Shown: positions 18,137 through 26,940, counted from the first letter of the stretch. The stretch is 64,000 nt of DNA from Bhargavaea ginsengi (GCF_900109165.1 NZ_FNZF01000003.1:372001-436000), one strand, 5' to 3'. Notes: generated from the letters alone by a model not told the origin. Numbers and translations are program-made.

Positions 18137-18184
18137 AAAAGGCTCCCGGGAAGGCCCGAACATCGTTGGGCGTTCCGGGGAGCC
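18137..18184 (-). terminator. Terminator of the flavin reductase gene
   Basis: A long imperfect stem (GGCTCCC ... GGGAGCC type) is followed by TTTT on the minus strand, about 28 bases past the stop. Confidence 0.75.
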
Positions 18185-18212
18185 AATCAAAAGAGCTGCT
18201 TCAGCCATGACC

Positions 18213-18704
18213 TTATTCGTAGAACGACTCAGGGATGGCATCAAATTTGCGGCGGTGGTAAAGAAGCGGTTCTTTTCCGTGGTTATCGATATGCTTGACT
18301 TCGCCGATCAGGATGCGGTGGTCGCCGCCTCCAACTGTTGTATGCATGCTGCAGTGCAGAACACCAGCAGCACCTTTGATGATCGGAAGGCCTTCCGCTG
18401 ACATTTCCCAATCACAGTTTTTGAACCGGTCCAGACCATGGCTCGCAAACAGGGTGCACATTTCTGCCTGATCAGCCGCCAGGATATGGACTGCAAACTG
18501 CTTGGCATTTATGAATGTATCGTAAGTGGAGACCCGCTTGTCAATTGACCAGAGAATCAGCATCGGGTCGAGCGATACGGAAGCGAACGAGTTGACCGTC
18601 ATGCCGACGGGTGTTCCATCCGGTGCCGTCGCCGTGATGACCGTCACGCCGGTCGGGTAATTCCCCATCACTTGTTTGAAGTCATTGATTTTCTCATTTG
18701 TCAT
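18213..18704 (-). CDS. Flavin reductase family protein
   Basis: This 163-residue split-barrel FMN-binding protein has the family pattern YPTGVTVITATAPDGTPVGMTVNSFASVSLDP, then SIDKRVSTYDTF and a C-terminal GGGDHRILIGEVKHI with the conserved GDH. Such enzymes reduce free FMN or FAD with NAD(P)H, often for a partner monooxygenase, but no monooxygenase gene is adjacent. It has its own terminator. The substrate partner is unknown. Confidence 0.88.
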   Translation of the reverse strand: MTNEKINDFKQVMGNYPTGVTVITATAPDGTPVGMTVNSFASVSLDPMLILWSIDKRVSTYDTFINAKQFAVHILAADQAEMCTLFASHGLDRFKNCDWEMSAEGLPIIKGAAGVLHCSMHTTVGGGDHRILIGEVKHIDNHGKEPLLYHRRKFDAIPESFYE

Positions 18705-18807
18705 TTATGTATTCACCTCTTTTCCTGGTGGGTGGTGGGTTTTCAGGACTTCTATACAGCCCAACTATATCAGAACCGTCCAACATTTTTCGACATGGAC
18801 GCCTTTC

Positions 18808-18823
18808 TGTTTCACGTGAAACT
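18808..18823. promoter_or_regulatory. parS: parS site, one mismatch
   Basis: TGTTTCACGTGAAACT matches the parS consensus TGTTNCACGTGAAACA at all positions but the last. It overlaps the stop codon of the methyltransferase gene. A second parS 17.5 kb from the first fits a cluster near the origin. Confidence 0.88.
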
Positions 18824-19429
18824 TCCGAATCGCCAAATTGAAAATCGTTCATTCGGGTTTTTCTCTTCGAGGCCCGGCACAGGGACATCCTCCAGATGGA
18901 GAAACGGAGAATGGTTTTCGAGGTGGCTGAGGTAATCGAGCGTCGGATAATACAAGATGAGATCAACCATCCGCGGCCGTTCCTCCACCGACTTCAGGAT
19001 GTTTGAGACCACCTTGGCAAACAGGCTGACCGAAAACGGATTAAAAAAATAGAAGACATCATCGAGAGGCTTCACGCGGTATTCTTCAGCCCTGCAGCGG
19101 ATGAATGTGACCGCCCCCTTTAGCCGGTTCTTTTTCTTTATCATATACAGATCCCGGTTTTCCAGTGAATCCAAGTAAAGCTGGCCGTCCATCTCTACTC
19201 CTGTCACGGAGGCACCGGTTCTGTGGTTGATATAAAAAGCCGTCCGTCCCTTGCCGCATCCGAAGTCCACGACAGAACTTGTCTTGCCGGGCCGGTATTC
19301 ATCCAGCAGGGCATCCAGCCCTTCGTAAGGGGTCGCTTCGTACCGGTTGTCATGGATGGAGCGCACGCCCCAGTCCTGGATGCCCGCCGTCCGGATGCCG
19401 AGGAGCCGGTCTGTTTCATGTTCGTTCAT
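18812..19429 (-). CDS. Class I SAM-dependent methyltransferase
   Basis: This 205-residue protein has motif I SVVDFGCGKGRTAFYI (about residues 52-67), the acidic motif II in VTGVEMD, and a YFFNPF motif near residue 128. The last is typical of SAM methyltransferases acting on planar nitrogen or carbon. No substrate domain is visible, so the target is unknown. Its last codons are built from a parS sequence, so the C-terminal GSFT may be shaped by ParB binding. Confidence 0.82.
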   Translation of the reverse strand: MNEHETDRLLGIRTAGIQDWGVRSIHDNRYEATPYEGLDALLDEYRPGKTSSVVDFGCGKGRTAFYINHRTGASVTGVEMDGQLYLDSLENRDLYMIKKKNRLKGAVTFIRCRAEEYRVKPLDDVFYFFNPFSVSLFAKVVSNILKSVEERPRMVDLILYYPTLDYLSHLENHSPFLHLEDVPVPGLEEKNPNERFSIWRFGSFT

Positions 19430-19443
19430 CTGAATGCCTCCAT

Positions 19444-19474
19444 AAAAGAACTCACCCGCGGATTCGGGTGAGTT
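19444..19474 (-). terminator. Terminator of the DUF1572 gene
   Basis: The stem CTCACCCG / CGGGTGAG is followed by T-rich sequence on the minus strand, between the DUF1572 and methyltransferase genes. Confidence 0.78.
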
Positions 19475-19488
19475 TATTATATCTCACG

Positions 19489-20016
19489 TTATTGCCCCGG
19501 CGTCTTTGTCCGGTATGCCTCTGATTGGCCTTTCGGTATGCTGAGCGTTTTCCAGTTCTCACCCTTCAGCATCTTGGCAATGTAGACGATCTGGCCGATA
19601 TGGGATGCGACGTGGCTCAAATGGCGCTCCATCGCTTCAATTACGGTATGGGGCTCTCCGCGGATCAGGATCTCTTTCAGCAGATCGTCTTCATCAAGGC
19701 TATCCAGCGCTTCAAAGAGGACCTTCCATCCCGCTTCGGAGATTTCCTGCAGCTCCGCCTTTGTAACAGATACGGTTTCGAATTCCCCGTCCCGGTTTCG
19801 GTCGGGCTTTTCACCGTCTGTCGTAAGGAAGTCGGTCCATCTGGAAATCATATTTCCAGAGAGATGACGGACAATCACCGCAATGCTGTTGGATTCCGCT
19901 CCCGGCACATAGTGGATCTCCCGCTCCCCAAGCTGGGCAACAGCCCGGTCCCCCTGATCTTTCAGCTGGTCGAATCTGCCGCGGACCGCTTTCAGATACT
20001 CCTTACCAATGCTCAT
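19489..20016 (-). CDS. DUF1572 / DinB-like protein
   Basis: This 175-residue four-helix protein is of the DinB/YfiT superfamily, DUF1572 group. It has the usual three-histidine metal site spread over the helices, including VRHLSGNM and ERHLSHVASHIGQIVYIAKML. DinB-like proteins are often metal-dependent thiol-S-transferases using bacillithiol, but the reaction is not known for this group. It is followed by a strong hairpin and lies just downstream of a VOC gene. Confidence 0.8.
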   Translation of the reverse strand: MSIGKEYLKAVRGRFDQLKDQGDRAVAQLGEREIHYVPGAESNSIAVIVRHLSGNMISRWTDFLTTDGEKPDRNRDGEFETVSVTKAELQEISEAGWKVLFEALDSLDEDDLLKEILIRGEPHTVIEAMERHLSHVASHIGQIVYIAKMLKGENWKTLSIPKGQSEAYRTKTPGQ

Positions 20017-20031
20017 TTGCTTTCCCCCTAA

Positions 20032-20463
20032 TCAATCGATGACAAGCATGTCCTGCCCATCGAACTGCCAATCTGGTCCATAGGCGACTTCCCATACGTA
20101 GCCGTCCGGATCCGAAAAATATCCGGAGTAGCCGCCCCAAAAAACTTTCTCAGGCTGTTTCAGCACGGTTCCTCCGGCATTGCGGGCCTGTTCCATGACG
20201 GTGTTCACTTCCTCTTCGGACTTGGCATTGTAGGCAATGGTAATGCCGGCAAAACCGCTTCCTCGGGGAGGATCGGACGCATCGATGTCCTTGGCCAATT
20301 CCTCCAGCGGATAAAGCGCCAGGCGGGTGCCGCCGTTCCTGAAGAACACAACGTCCGGACTGTCTTCCGTGACAGAGGTCTCAAAACCCAAGCCGTCCCG
20401 ATAAAAGCGGAGTGAGTCGGCCATGTTACTGACGCCAAGCGTCAGAAGATTGATCCGGTTCAT
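20032..20463 (-). CDS. VOC-family protein
   Basis: This 143-residue glyoxalase/bleomycin-resistance-fold protein has LTLGVSNMADSLRFYRDGLGFE at its start and FWGGYSGYFSDPDGYVWEVAYGPDW near its end, with the usual D-P-x-G-x-x-W-E metal-site segment. Its ATG overlaps the stop of the upstream serine hydrolase as ATGA, so the two are co-translated. The substrate is unknown. Confidence 0.82.
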   Translation of the reverse strand: MNRINLLTLGVSNMADSLRFYRDGLGFETSVTEDSPDVVFFRNGGTRLALYPLEELAKDIDASDPPRGSGFAGITIAYNAKSEEEVNTVMEQARNAGGTVLKQPEKVFWGGYSGYFSDPDGYVWEVAYGPDWQFDGQDMLVID

Positions 20464-21512
20464 GATTTCCCCTCCATTGAATGAAGATATTCCTCAAAGG
20501 CTTCCATCATCGGATACGCGCCCTCCGACTTGTTTGATGCTGCGGTGAACACCGCTCCTGATGCCGGATAAATGGCGGAATGGAAGCTGACACCCGGGTC
20601 ATAGCCCATGACATGGATCCGTTCGGCGCGTCCGTCTTCCATGTCGACCCACACCCCGTAACCATATCCATCACCGTCCTCGTCCTCCGCGTGCCGGGTG
20701 AGCAGTTTCGCGGTGAGTTCGTCCCCGAGCAGACGCCTGCCGAGAAGCGCGTCCCAGAACTTGTGCATATCCGGCACGGTCGTGAACGCACCGCCGTCGG
20801 AACCGCCCTGCACTGGCAGCGAGTAGACATTCGTACGCCACGTGCCGTCTCCTTCATCGATATAACCTGTAGCCGTGTTTTTCGGCAGGCGGTCCAGTGG
20901 CCAGTAGCCGGAATCCGTCATGCCGGCAGGACGGAATACGTGCTTCTCCACGTAATCGGTGAAGCGCATGCCGGATACCTGCTCGGCGATCAGTCCGAGC
21001 AGGATGTAGCCCGCATTGTTGTAGTGGAACCGCTCGCCCGGCGTGAACATCATTCCGCGGTCGCGGAAAAGCGGCAGAAAGTCATTCAGGCTGCGAATCG
21101 TATACATTGGAAGTTCCTTCCACAGCTCCTCGAAGTCGTCCATAACAGCCTCGTCAAAGTAATCCGGCACGCCGGACGTATGCGTCAGCAGCTGATGGAT
21201 AGTGATATCCGGATCAAAATTCGGGAACGTCTCGTCCAGGCATTCAGCCAGTGTCGATTCCAAAGAAAGCTTCCCTTCCTCCACAAGCCGGAGGACGGCG
21301 ATTGCCGTGAATACCTTGCACCCGGATGCAATGCCGAACTTTGTATCCGGCCGGTTTTCACGCTCCTCCGATCTGTCAGCAAGTCCCCATGCAAATGCAC
21401 GGACTTTTGCGTCACCAGAATCCGCCCCGGCAGCACCGGAGAACCCCTCTTTCTCTGCGGCTTGGTCGAGCCGGTATTCCATCGTTCCTTCTTTTCCAGA
21501 TGCAGTTTCCAT
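20460..21512 (-). CDS. Serine hydrolase of the class C beta-lactamase family
   Basis: This 350-residue serine hydrolase shows the SxxK motif as S-G-C-K in FGIASGCKVFTA and the YxN motif as Y-N-N in FHYNNAGYIL. A late HVMGYDPGVSFHS stands where the third motif of the family lies. No signal peptide is present, so it is probably cytoplasmic. The start at 21512 has GGGGGAG just upstream; the frame runs 32 codons further but without support. It overlaps the VOC gene. The natural substrate is unknown. Confidence 0.82.
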   Translation of the reverse strand: METASGKEGTMEYRLDQAAEKEGFSGAAGADSGDAKVRAFAWGLADRSEERENRPDTKFGIASGCKVFTAIAVLRLVEEGKLSLESTLAECLDETFPNFDPDITIHQLLTHTSGVPDYFDEAVMDDFEELWKELPMYTIRSLNDFLPLFRDRGMMFTPGERFHYNNAGYILLGLIAEQVSGMRFTDYVEKHVFRPAGMTDSGYWPLDRLPKNTATGYIDEGDGTWRTNVYSLPVQGGSDGGAFTTVPDMHKFWDALLGRRLLGDELTAKLLTRHAEDEDGDGYGYGVWVDMEDGRAERIHVMGYDPGVSFHSAIYPASGAVFTAASNKSEGAYPMMEAFEEYLHSMEGKS

Positions 21513-21680
21513 CAATTCTCCCCCATTTATGTTCAGTCCTTTATTACTGTTCGACAAAACCACCGGCAGCCCTTTACCCATCAAGATCTTTTTTCGCCGG
21601 CACACCATGAATGGGTTATGTGCGTATAGGTCAGCCGGTTCGGCAAAGACTGAATAGAGGACAAAACGAAGGAAGTGAGA

Positions 21681-23069
21681 ATGGTGGAAACCGCCTATCG
21701 GGGGACGAACAGATTAATCATCGGAATTGTATTTGGGGTACTGACCTTTTGGCTTTTTGCCCAGGCCATGGTCAACATCGTTCCGGCAATCCAAGAGGAC
21801 CTGGGGGTATCAGCGGGAACGGTAAACATCGCAATCAGCCTGACCGCCCTTTTCTCAGGGATCTTCATTGTTGCTGCGGGCGGTCTTGCCGATAAAATCG
21901 GAAGGAAAAAAATCACGAACGTCGGCCTGATCTTAAGCATCATCGGCTCACTTTGTTTAGTGTTGGCAAACGGATCATTCCTACTCATTGTCGGCCGGAT
22001 CATTCAGGGCGTATCGGCTGCCTGTATCATGCCGTCAACGATTGCCCTGATCAAAGACTATTTTGAAGGGGCAGACCGGCAGCGGGCACTCAGCTACTGG
22101 TCCATCGGTTCTTGGGGCGGTTCCGGCCTTTGTTCGCTGTTTGGCGGAGCGGTGGCCACTTATATGGGGTGGAAGTGGATTTTTATCTTATCCATCATTT
22201 TTGCCGTTCTGGCTTTGTGGCTGATCAAAGATACGCCGGAGAGCAAGGCAAAGCAGACCGGACATTCCAAATTTGACGTTGGCGGTCTGATCGTTTTCAT
22301 CATCGCCATGCTGGCCCTGAATATTTTCATTACACAAGGTGCTGACATGGGCTGGGGCAACTGGCTGACGATCTCCCTGATTGTCGTTGCAGTCATTGGT
22401 ACCATTGTCTTTATCAAGATTGAAAACGGGAAACCGAATGCCCTCATCGATTTCAAGTTATTTAAGAACGGGCCCTATACGGGTGCAACCATTTCAAACT
22501 TCCTTCTCAATGCCATTGCCGGAACATTAGTTGTGGCGAACACATATGTGCAGGAAGGAAGAGGATATACCTCGTTTCAGTCGGGGCTTCTTTCCATCGG
22601 ATATCTGATTGCCGTCCTTTCCATGATCCGTGTAGGAGAAAAGATTCTTCAACGGATTGGTGCAAAAAAACCGATGCTCTGGGGTAACATTTTGACGGTG
22701 ATCGGAGTTGGGCTGATGGGCCTGACTTTCTTGCCGGATATCGGATACACCATCGTCGTCATTATCGGATTCGCCTTATTTGGTTTGGGACTGGGGATTT
22801 ATGCGACGCCATCTACGGACACCGCAGTTTCAAATGCTCCTAATGAAAAAATCGGGGCTGCGTCGGGTATTTATAAAATGGCGAGTTCCCTAGGCGCCGC
22901 TTTCGGAGTCGCGATTTCCGGAACTGTCTATGCGTCAATCGCAGCCAACGTCGGGCTGGATGTCGCGGCAACCGCAGGGATTATCACCAATGTCACCTTC
23001 GGCGTGCTCGCATTGCTGTCAATTATGTTCCTGGTTCCGAATGATGCAGGCAAAAGTGAAGGGAAATAA
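21681..23069 (+). CDS. MFS transporter, 14-helix DHA2 type
   Basis: This 462-residue membrane protein has about 14 hydrophobic helices. It carries the MFS loop motif GGLADKIGRKKITNVG after helix 2 and the GRIIQGVSAACIMPSTIALI helix typical of DHA2 drug:H+ antiporters. The substrate could be a drug or a metabolite. The ATG at 21681 follows a GGAAG-type site; a GTG two codons upstream is less likely. Codon use is more AT-rich than in the neighbouring genes. Confidence 0.87.
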   Translation: MVETAYRGTNRLIIGIVFGVLTFWLFAQAMVNIVPAIQEDLGVSAGTVNIAISLTALFSGIFIVAAGGLADKIGRKKITNVGLILSIIGSLCLVLANGSFLLIVGRIIQGVSAACIMPSTIALIKDYFEGADRQRALSYWSIGSWGGSGLCSLFGGAVATYMGWKWIFILSIIFAVLALWLIKDTPESKAKQTGHSKFDVGGLIVFIIAMLALNIFITQGADMGWGNWLTISLIVVAVIGTIVFIKIENGKPNALIDFKLFKNGPYTGATISNFLLNAIAGTLVVANTYVQEGRGYTSFQSGLLSIGYLIAVLSMIRVGEKILQRIGAKKPMLWGNILTVIGVGLMGLTFLPDIGYTIVVIIGFALFGLGLGIYATPSTDTAVSNAPNEKIGAASGIYKMASSLGAAFGVAISGTVYASIAANVGLDVAATAGIITNVTFGVLALLSIMFLVPNDAGKSEGK

Positions 23070-23076
23070 GCTGATT

Positions 23077-23108
23077 GGCGGCCATGCAAAAATATGGCCG
23101 CCTATTTG
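23077..23108 (+). terminator. Terminator of the MFS gene
   Basis: The perfect stem GGCGGCCAT / ATGGCCGCC follows the MFS stop, with a short T-containing tail. Confidence 0.7.
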
Positions 23109-23176
23109 AATGCCTTAGGGTACATCAGAACAGCAAAAACGGCATCCCCGATTAGGAATGCCGCCATCAGATCCAT
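23102..23176 (-). CDS. Possible 24-residue hydrophobic microprotein
   Basis: A minus-strand frame MDLMAAFLIGDAVFAVLMYP... of 24 codons lies downstream of the aminoglycoside-phosphotransferase-like gene. GGCGGAGG is placed 7 bases before the ATG, and the encoded peptide is one membrane helix ending in lysines. It could be a small membrane peptide or a chance frame. Confidence 0.3.
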   Translation of the reverse strand: MDLMAAFLIGDAVFAVLMYPKAFK

Positions 23177-23225
23177 CCATTGTCCTCCGCCTTGCGGCCC
23201 GGGTGCTTCCGGACGGCTCGTGTTG

Positions 23226-24146
23226 TTACGTGAGCTGGCCTCGACACCAGTCGGTCATCCTGTTCTGCAGGCGGATTCCCGGTAGGTTCCCCTCCTCTGC
23301 ATTCCAGCAGGCAGACATGACGGTCATCGCGATGCAGGCACGGAAAAGCCGCTCTCTGCCTACCGGGAGCCGCCCGAGCATAACAGACGTGCGCAGGGCA
23401 AGCGTTTCTTCGAGCGGTTTTCCTTCCAGCTCATTGTAGAGGTAAGGTGCCAGGTCACAGGCGGGGTCGCCCGCATAGCCATGCGGATCGATTGCCATCC
23501 AGCCTCGCTTTTTATCCAGCAGGATGTTCTGGTGATGGAGGTCGCCGTGGAGCAATTCTGTCCGGCCATGCTCGGCCAGCCACCGGAAACAATCCTCCGC
23601 AAGCGCGACATGGCTTTCCGGAACAGGACCGCCGCCAGGATGCATGGCCCGGTAATTGGCGAACGCCTCCAATCCCATTTTTCCGACCGGGCGGATAGCC
23701 GCGCCATCGGGAAGCGGCCTGCGGATCTGCGCCCAAACCTCGCAGAAGCGCTCCGTTGCTTCCCTTTCATCCCGGATCGTCCGGAGCATGAACCCCGGCG
23801 ACAGCCGTTCGATCAGCTGGACCCCGTCCTCGGGTACTGCGCGGAGAAGTTCGGCACAACCGTCCCCTGCGTAGGCCGACACGGCAAGAACCTCATTCCG
23901 GCTGCCCTCCGTCGGCACACCGATCTTCAGCACGGCCTCCGTCCCGTCCGCACGTGTTACGAATAGCACATAGTTGTAAGAGAGATTCGGTGCGGGACCT
24001 TTGACGGTCAGCCCCCAATCCTTCGTGTAACGGGCGATTGTTTCTCCAAGCCCATCCAAATAGGTCCTGCCCGCCTCCCCGAAGACAGCAACCATCCGTT
24101 TTTTAAATTCCTGCGGCGGATCGGCCTGATGATTTGAAGGTTTCAT
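23226..24146 (-). CDS. Aminoglycoside/hydroxyurea phosphotransferase-like kinase
   Basis: This 306-residue protein belongs to the aminoglycoside 6-phosphotransferase / hydroxyurea kinase family. It has the catalytic loop LLHGDLHHQNILLD and the metal-binding aspartate in MAIDPHGYAGDPACDLAPYLYN. The N lobe holds VLKIGVP with the ATP-contacting lysine. Chromosomal members phosphorylate varied small molecules, so resistance should not be assumed. The start at 24146 has GGGAG 7 bases upstream, while the frame could extend 28 codons further without support. Confidence 0.85.
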   Translation of the reverse strand: MKPSNHQADPPQEFKKRMVAVFGEAGRTYLDGLGETIARYTKDWGLTVKGPAPNLSYNYVLFVTRADGTEAVLKIGVPTEGSRNEVLAVSAYAGDGCAELLRAVPEDGVQLIERLSPGFMLRTIRDEREATERFCEVWAQIRRPLPDGAAIRPVGKMGLEAFANYRAMHPGGGPVPESHVALAEDCFRWLAEHGRTELLHGDLHHQNILLDKKRGWMAIDPHGYAGDPACDLAPYLYNELEGKPLEETLALRTSVMLGRLPVGRERLFRACIAMTVMSACWNAEEGNLPGIRLQNRMTDWCRGQLT

Positions 24147-24333
24147 GAATAGGCTCCCATCTCCGGATTCATGGCGGGATGAATGTATACGATATGCAAC
24201 TATATGCATATAAAGTTTAAAAACACGCATGAATAATACGCAATATATTGTCTGAAAACACTTTCATATATAAATTCCGTAAAAATCCAGTTATAATTAT
24301 GCAAAACACTCGTTACGGAAGGAAGGTTTTCAG

Positions 24334-24954
24334 ATGGACGGACTCTTGGGATACATTACGATAGCGGCGATGATTGTCATTATGCCGGGAGCGGACACGA
24401 TTCTGCTTGTCCGCAACACCTTGAGTCACGGGACGAAAGCCGGCCGGTATTCGACGTTGGGCATGGCGACGGGCCTGATGTTCTGGACGCTCATTGCGGT
24501 GCTCGGACTCGCCGTCGTCATCGCAAAATCGGTTGTGCTGTTCACCATCATCAAGTACCTCGGGGCCGCCTATCTGATCTACCTCGGCATCAGGAGCCTG
24601 TTCGCGAAGAACCTGCTTTCCGTGGAAGAACTCGAAGCGGATCCTTCCGTGGGAACGAAATCCTATCATAAGGAATCGTTCCGCCAAGGCCTGCTCAGCA
24701 ACATTTTCAACCCGAAAACCGTCATCGCCTATGTGACCATTATGCCACAGTTCATCAGTCTGGAAGGCAACGTGCCGGAGCAGCTGATCGTTCTCGGCCT
24801 CATCCTGACAGGACTTGCGGTCAGCTGGTTCTTCATCTTAGTGTTCATCATGGACCATGCCAAGCGCTGGCTGAACAACGCCCGTTTCCAGAATGGCTTC
24901 ATGAAAGCGGCGGGCGCCCTGCTTGTCGGCTTCGGGATCAAGACAGCACTCTAA
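24334..24954 (+). CDS. LysE/RhtB-family amino acid exporter
   Basis: This 206-residue protein has about six membrane helices and the LysE-family pattern: MPGADTILLVRNTLSHGTKAG in the first loop, YLGAAYLIYLGIRSL, and FRQGLLSNIFNPKTVIAYV. Such proteins export amino acids or homoserine lactones. The substrate is not evident. It is a single gene with a strong terminator. Confidence 0.9.
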   Translation: MDGLLGYITIAAMIVIMPGADTILLVRNTLSHGTKAGRYSTLGMATGLMFWTLIAVLGLAVVIAKSVVLFTIIKYLGAAYLIYLGIRSLFAKNLLSVEELEADPSVGTKSYHKESFRQGLLSNIFNPKTVIAYVTIMPQFISLEGNVPEQLIVLGLILTGLAVSWFFILVFIMDHAKRWLNNARFQNGFMKAAGALLVGFGIKTAL

Positions 24955-24970
24955 CCAATTTGTATAAGTA

Positions 24971-25005
24971 ATCGGCAAGGGTTTCTACCCTTGCCGATTT
25001 TCTTT
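24971..25005 (+). terminator. Terminator of the LysE gene
   Basis: The stem ATCGGCAAGGG / CCCTTGCCGAT is followed by TTTCTTT on the plus strand. Confidence 0.9.
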
Positions 25006-25031
25006 ATACTGGAAAAAAGGGGGCGTTCAGG

Positions 25032-25304
25032 ATGGGGATGATTGAGTTCGTTTCGATTTTAGCGATGGTACTGGTGACAGGAGCGATCGCGGCGGTTATC
25101 TGGACGGCGGTCTTTTTGAACAGCCGGCGCAATGGATGGATCCTCCTGGCCTTCCTGATTTTTCTCGGTGCCCATCAGATTTATAATGCCTTTTAGTTCT
25201 CAACCGCAGCCAGCTTGATGCTGCTGTCGATCTATAGCGTCTTTGCGTTGCTGGCGGTCCGCCGCATCAGAACGCGGCAAACAAGAGAGACACCCGGGAA
25301 TTAA
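25032..25304 (+). pseudogene. Small membrane protein gene with in-frame TAG
   Basis: An ATG at 25032 (8 bases after AAGGGGG) opens a frame encoding a 54-residue membrane protein. TAG at 25194-25196 stops it, but the same frame continues for 35 more codons to TAA at 25302-25304 and encodes another hydrophobic helix plus an RRIRTRQTRETPGN tail. Both parts look like one ~90-residue membrane protein with two or three helices. The simplest reading is a recent nonsense mutation; a truncated functional 54-residue product is also possible. I recognise no family. Confidence 0.55.
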
Positions 25305-25321
25305 CGTCCCGGATGTCTCTC
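25284..25321. terminator. Bidirectional terminator before bioB
   Basis: A long near-perfect inverted repeat (AGAGACACCCGGGA / TCCCGGATGTCTCT) with T-rich flank on the plus side lies between the convergent small gene and bioB. Confidence 0.85.
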
Positions 25322-25333
25322 TTCGTTTATTGT

Positions 25334-26323
25334 TCAGACGGGCTCTGCCATCTTCGGCATCTCAATCTCAAATCCGAGATCCTGGAGCATCTTGAAGTCG
25401 CTGTTTTCTTCCTGTCCTTCTGTCGTCAGGTAGTCGCCGACGAAGATGCTGTTGGCCGCGTACAGGCCGAGCGGCTGAAGGGAGCGCAGATTGACTTCGC
25501 GCCCTCCGGAGATGCGGATTTCCTTGGTCGGATTGATGTAGCGGAAGAGGGCAAGCACTTTCAGGCAGTAGCGCGGATTCAGCTCATCCGTACCTTCCAG
25601 TTTCGTCCCGTCGATGGCATGGAGGAAGTTGACCGGAATCGAATCCGCATCCAGTGCACGCAGCGACCGCGCGATATCGATGACGTCCTCCTTTGTCTCC
25701 CTCATGCCAATGATGGCGCCGGAGCACGGGGACATGCCGTTGCGCTTGGCCATCTCGACTGTCCCTACCCGGTCTTCGTATGTATGGGAAGTCGTGATGA
25801 AATCGTGGTGGCGTTCGGATGTGTTCAGGTTATGGTTATAACGGTCAACACCGGCTTCCTTGAGTTTTGCCGCCTGCTCCTCTTTCAGGATGCCGAGGCA
25901 GGCGCATACCGTCAGTCCGTACGTTTCCTTAATCTCCTCGACTGCCTCGCTGACAACGCGGACATCTTTTGTCGTCGGGCCCCTGCCGCTCGCCACGATG
26001 CAGTACGTGCCGGCCTTGTTTTCATACGCCCGCCTGGCGCCTTCAAGAATCTGTTCCTTCGTGATGAACGGATACTTCTCGATCGGTGCGGTGGAGTCCC
26101 TGGACTGCGCACAGTAGCCGCAGTTTTCCGGGCAATAGCCGCTTTTTGCGTTGATGATCATGTTCAGTTTCACTTTTTTCCCGTAATAATGCTTCCGGAT
26201 CGTAAACGCCCCGTGCAGGAGCGGCAGGAGATCATCATCGTCCGTTTCGAGGATGTTCATCGCCTCTTCATCCGTCAGCACTTTTCCCCCGATCACTTCT
26301 TCTGCGAGCGTCTGCCAATTCAT
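25334..26323 (-). CDS. bioB: Biotin synthase
   Basis: This 329-residue radical-SAM enzyme inserts sulfur into dethiobiotin. The iron-sulfur cluster motif C64-x3-C68-x2-C71 lies in SGYCPENCGYCAQS, and the second-cluster region includes the YNHNLNTSERHH segment and the IRISGGREVNLR arginine. Its ATG overlaps the bioY stop as ATGA, so transport and the last synthesis step are one transcript. No other bio genes are in the window, so the cell may depend on imported dethiobiotin or on genes elsewhere. Confidence 0.97.
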   Translation of the reverse strand: MNWQTLAEEVIGGKVLTDEEAMNILETDDDDLLPLLHGAFTIRKHYYGKKVKLNMIINAKSGYCPENCGYCAQSRDSTAPIEKYPFITKEQILEGARRAYENKAGTYCIVASGRGPTTKDVRVVSEAVEEIKETYGLTVCACLGILKEEQAAKLKEAGVDRYNHNLNTSERHHDFITTSHTYEDRVGTVEMAKRNGMSPCSGAIIGMRETKEDVIDIARSLRALDADSIPVNFLHAIDGTKLEGTDELNPRYCLKVLALFRYINPTKEIRISGGREVNLRSLQPLGLYAANSIFVGDYLTTEGQEENSDFKMLQDLGFEIEMPKMAEPV

Positions 26324-26940
26324 CGCATTTCCCCCTCATCTGTTTTAATCGGAATGATTTTCAGCACTTTCTGCAGCCGGAAAGCAAAAATCCCAGCCAG
26401 TACCGCAAGCAGAATGTCCTTCGGGAGCGGCGGCATCATCCAGGCCCATGCCATCCAGTAGGAAAAGCCTTCAGGAGCACTGAACCACAGGCTATACGCC
26501 GCGTACATCCAGTTTGTCCCAAATAGGTAATTAATCACTGTCGCAGCCAGAGCAGCGATGACAAATGACTTGAGCGTCCCCCTGCGCTCAACAATCCGTC
26601 CCGCCACATAAGCGATCAGGATAAACGAGACGATAAAGCCGAATGTCGGCGACACGAGCGATGAAGCACCTCCGCCGAACCTGGCAAACACCGGCGCGCC
26701 CGCAAGTCCGATCAGCATATACACCGTGCAGGCAATGGCCCCTTTGCGGCTGCCGAGAATCAGTCCCGCCAGGATGGCAAAGAACGTCTGAAGCGTAATC
26801 GGCACACCCCCGACCACGAGAAACGGCACGAATGACGTAATGTTCGCACCGATCATCATCAGCGTCGCGAACAGCGCGCAATGGATGAGATCTAGAGGAT
26901 GCCATCTGGTCTGAGCTCTTGTTGTTGCGGTTGCTTGCAT
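26320..26940 (-). CDS. bioY: BioY, biotin ECF transporter S component
   Basis: This 206-residue membrane protein is the substrate-binding S component of the biotin energy-coupling-factor transporter. It has the BioY signature GGVPITLQTFFAILAGLILGSRKGA and VSPTFGFIVSFILIAYVAGRIV, and about six helices. It needs the shared EcfA/T module, which is not in this window. It heads the bioY-bioB operon behind repeated GTTAAC operator halves. Confidence 0.95.
   Translation of the reverse strand: MQATATTRAQTRWHPLDLIHCALFATLMMIGANITSFVPFLVVGGVPITLQTFFAILAGLILGSRKGAIACTVYMLIGLAGAPVFARFGGGASSLVSPTFGFIVSFILIAYVAGRIVERRGTLKSFVIAALAATVINYLFGTNWMYAAYSLWFSAPEGFSYWMAWAWMMPPLPKDILLAVLAGIFAFRLQKVLKIIPIKTDEGEMR

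Noticed and set aside
24253-24268. CTGAAAACACTTTCAT as a cre box before the LysE gene
   Set aside because: The central CG of the operator is missing, and this base pair is nearly invariant in real cre sites.
25194-25196. TAG in the small membrane gene as a recoded codon
   Set aside because: No recoding element is seen, and other genes show ordinary nonsense decay; mutation is simpler.
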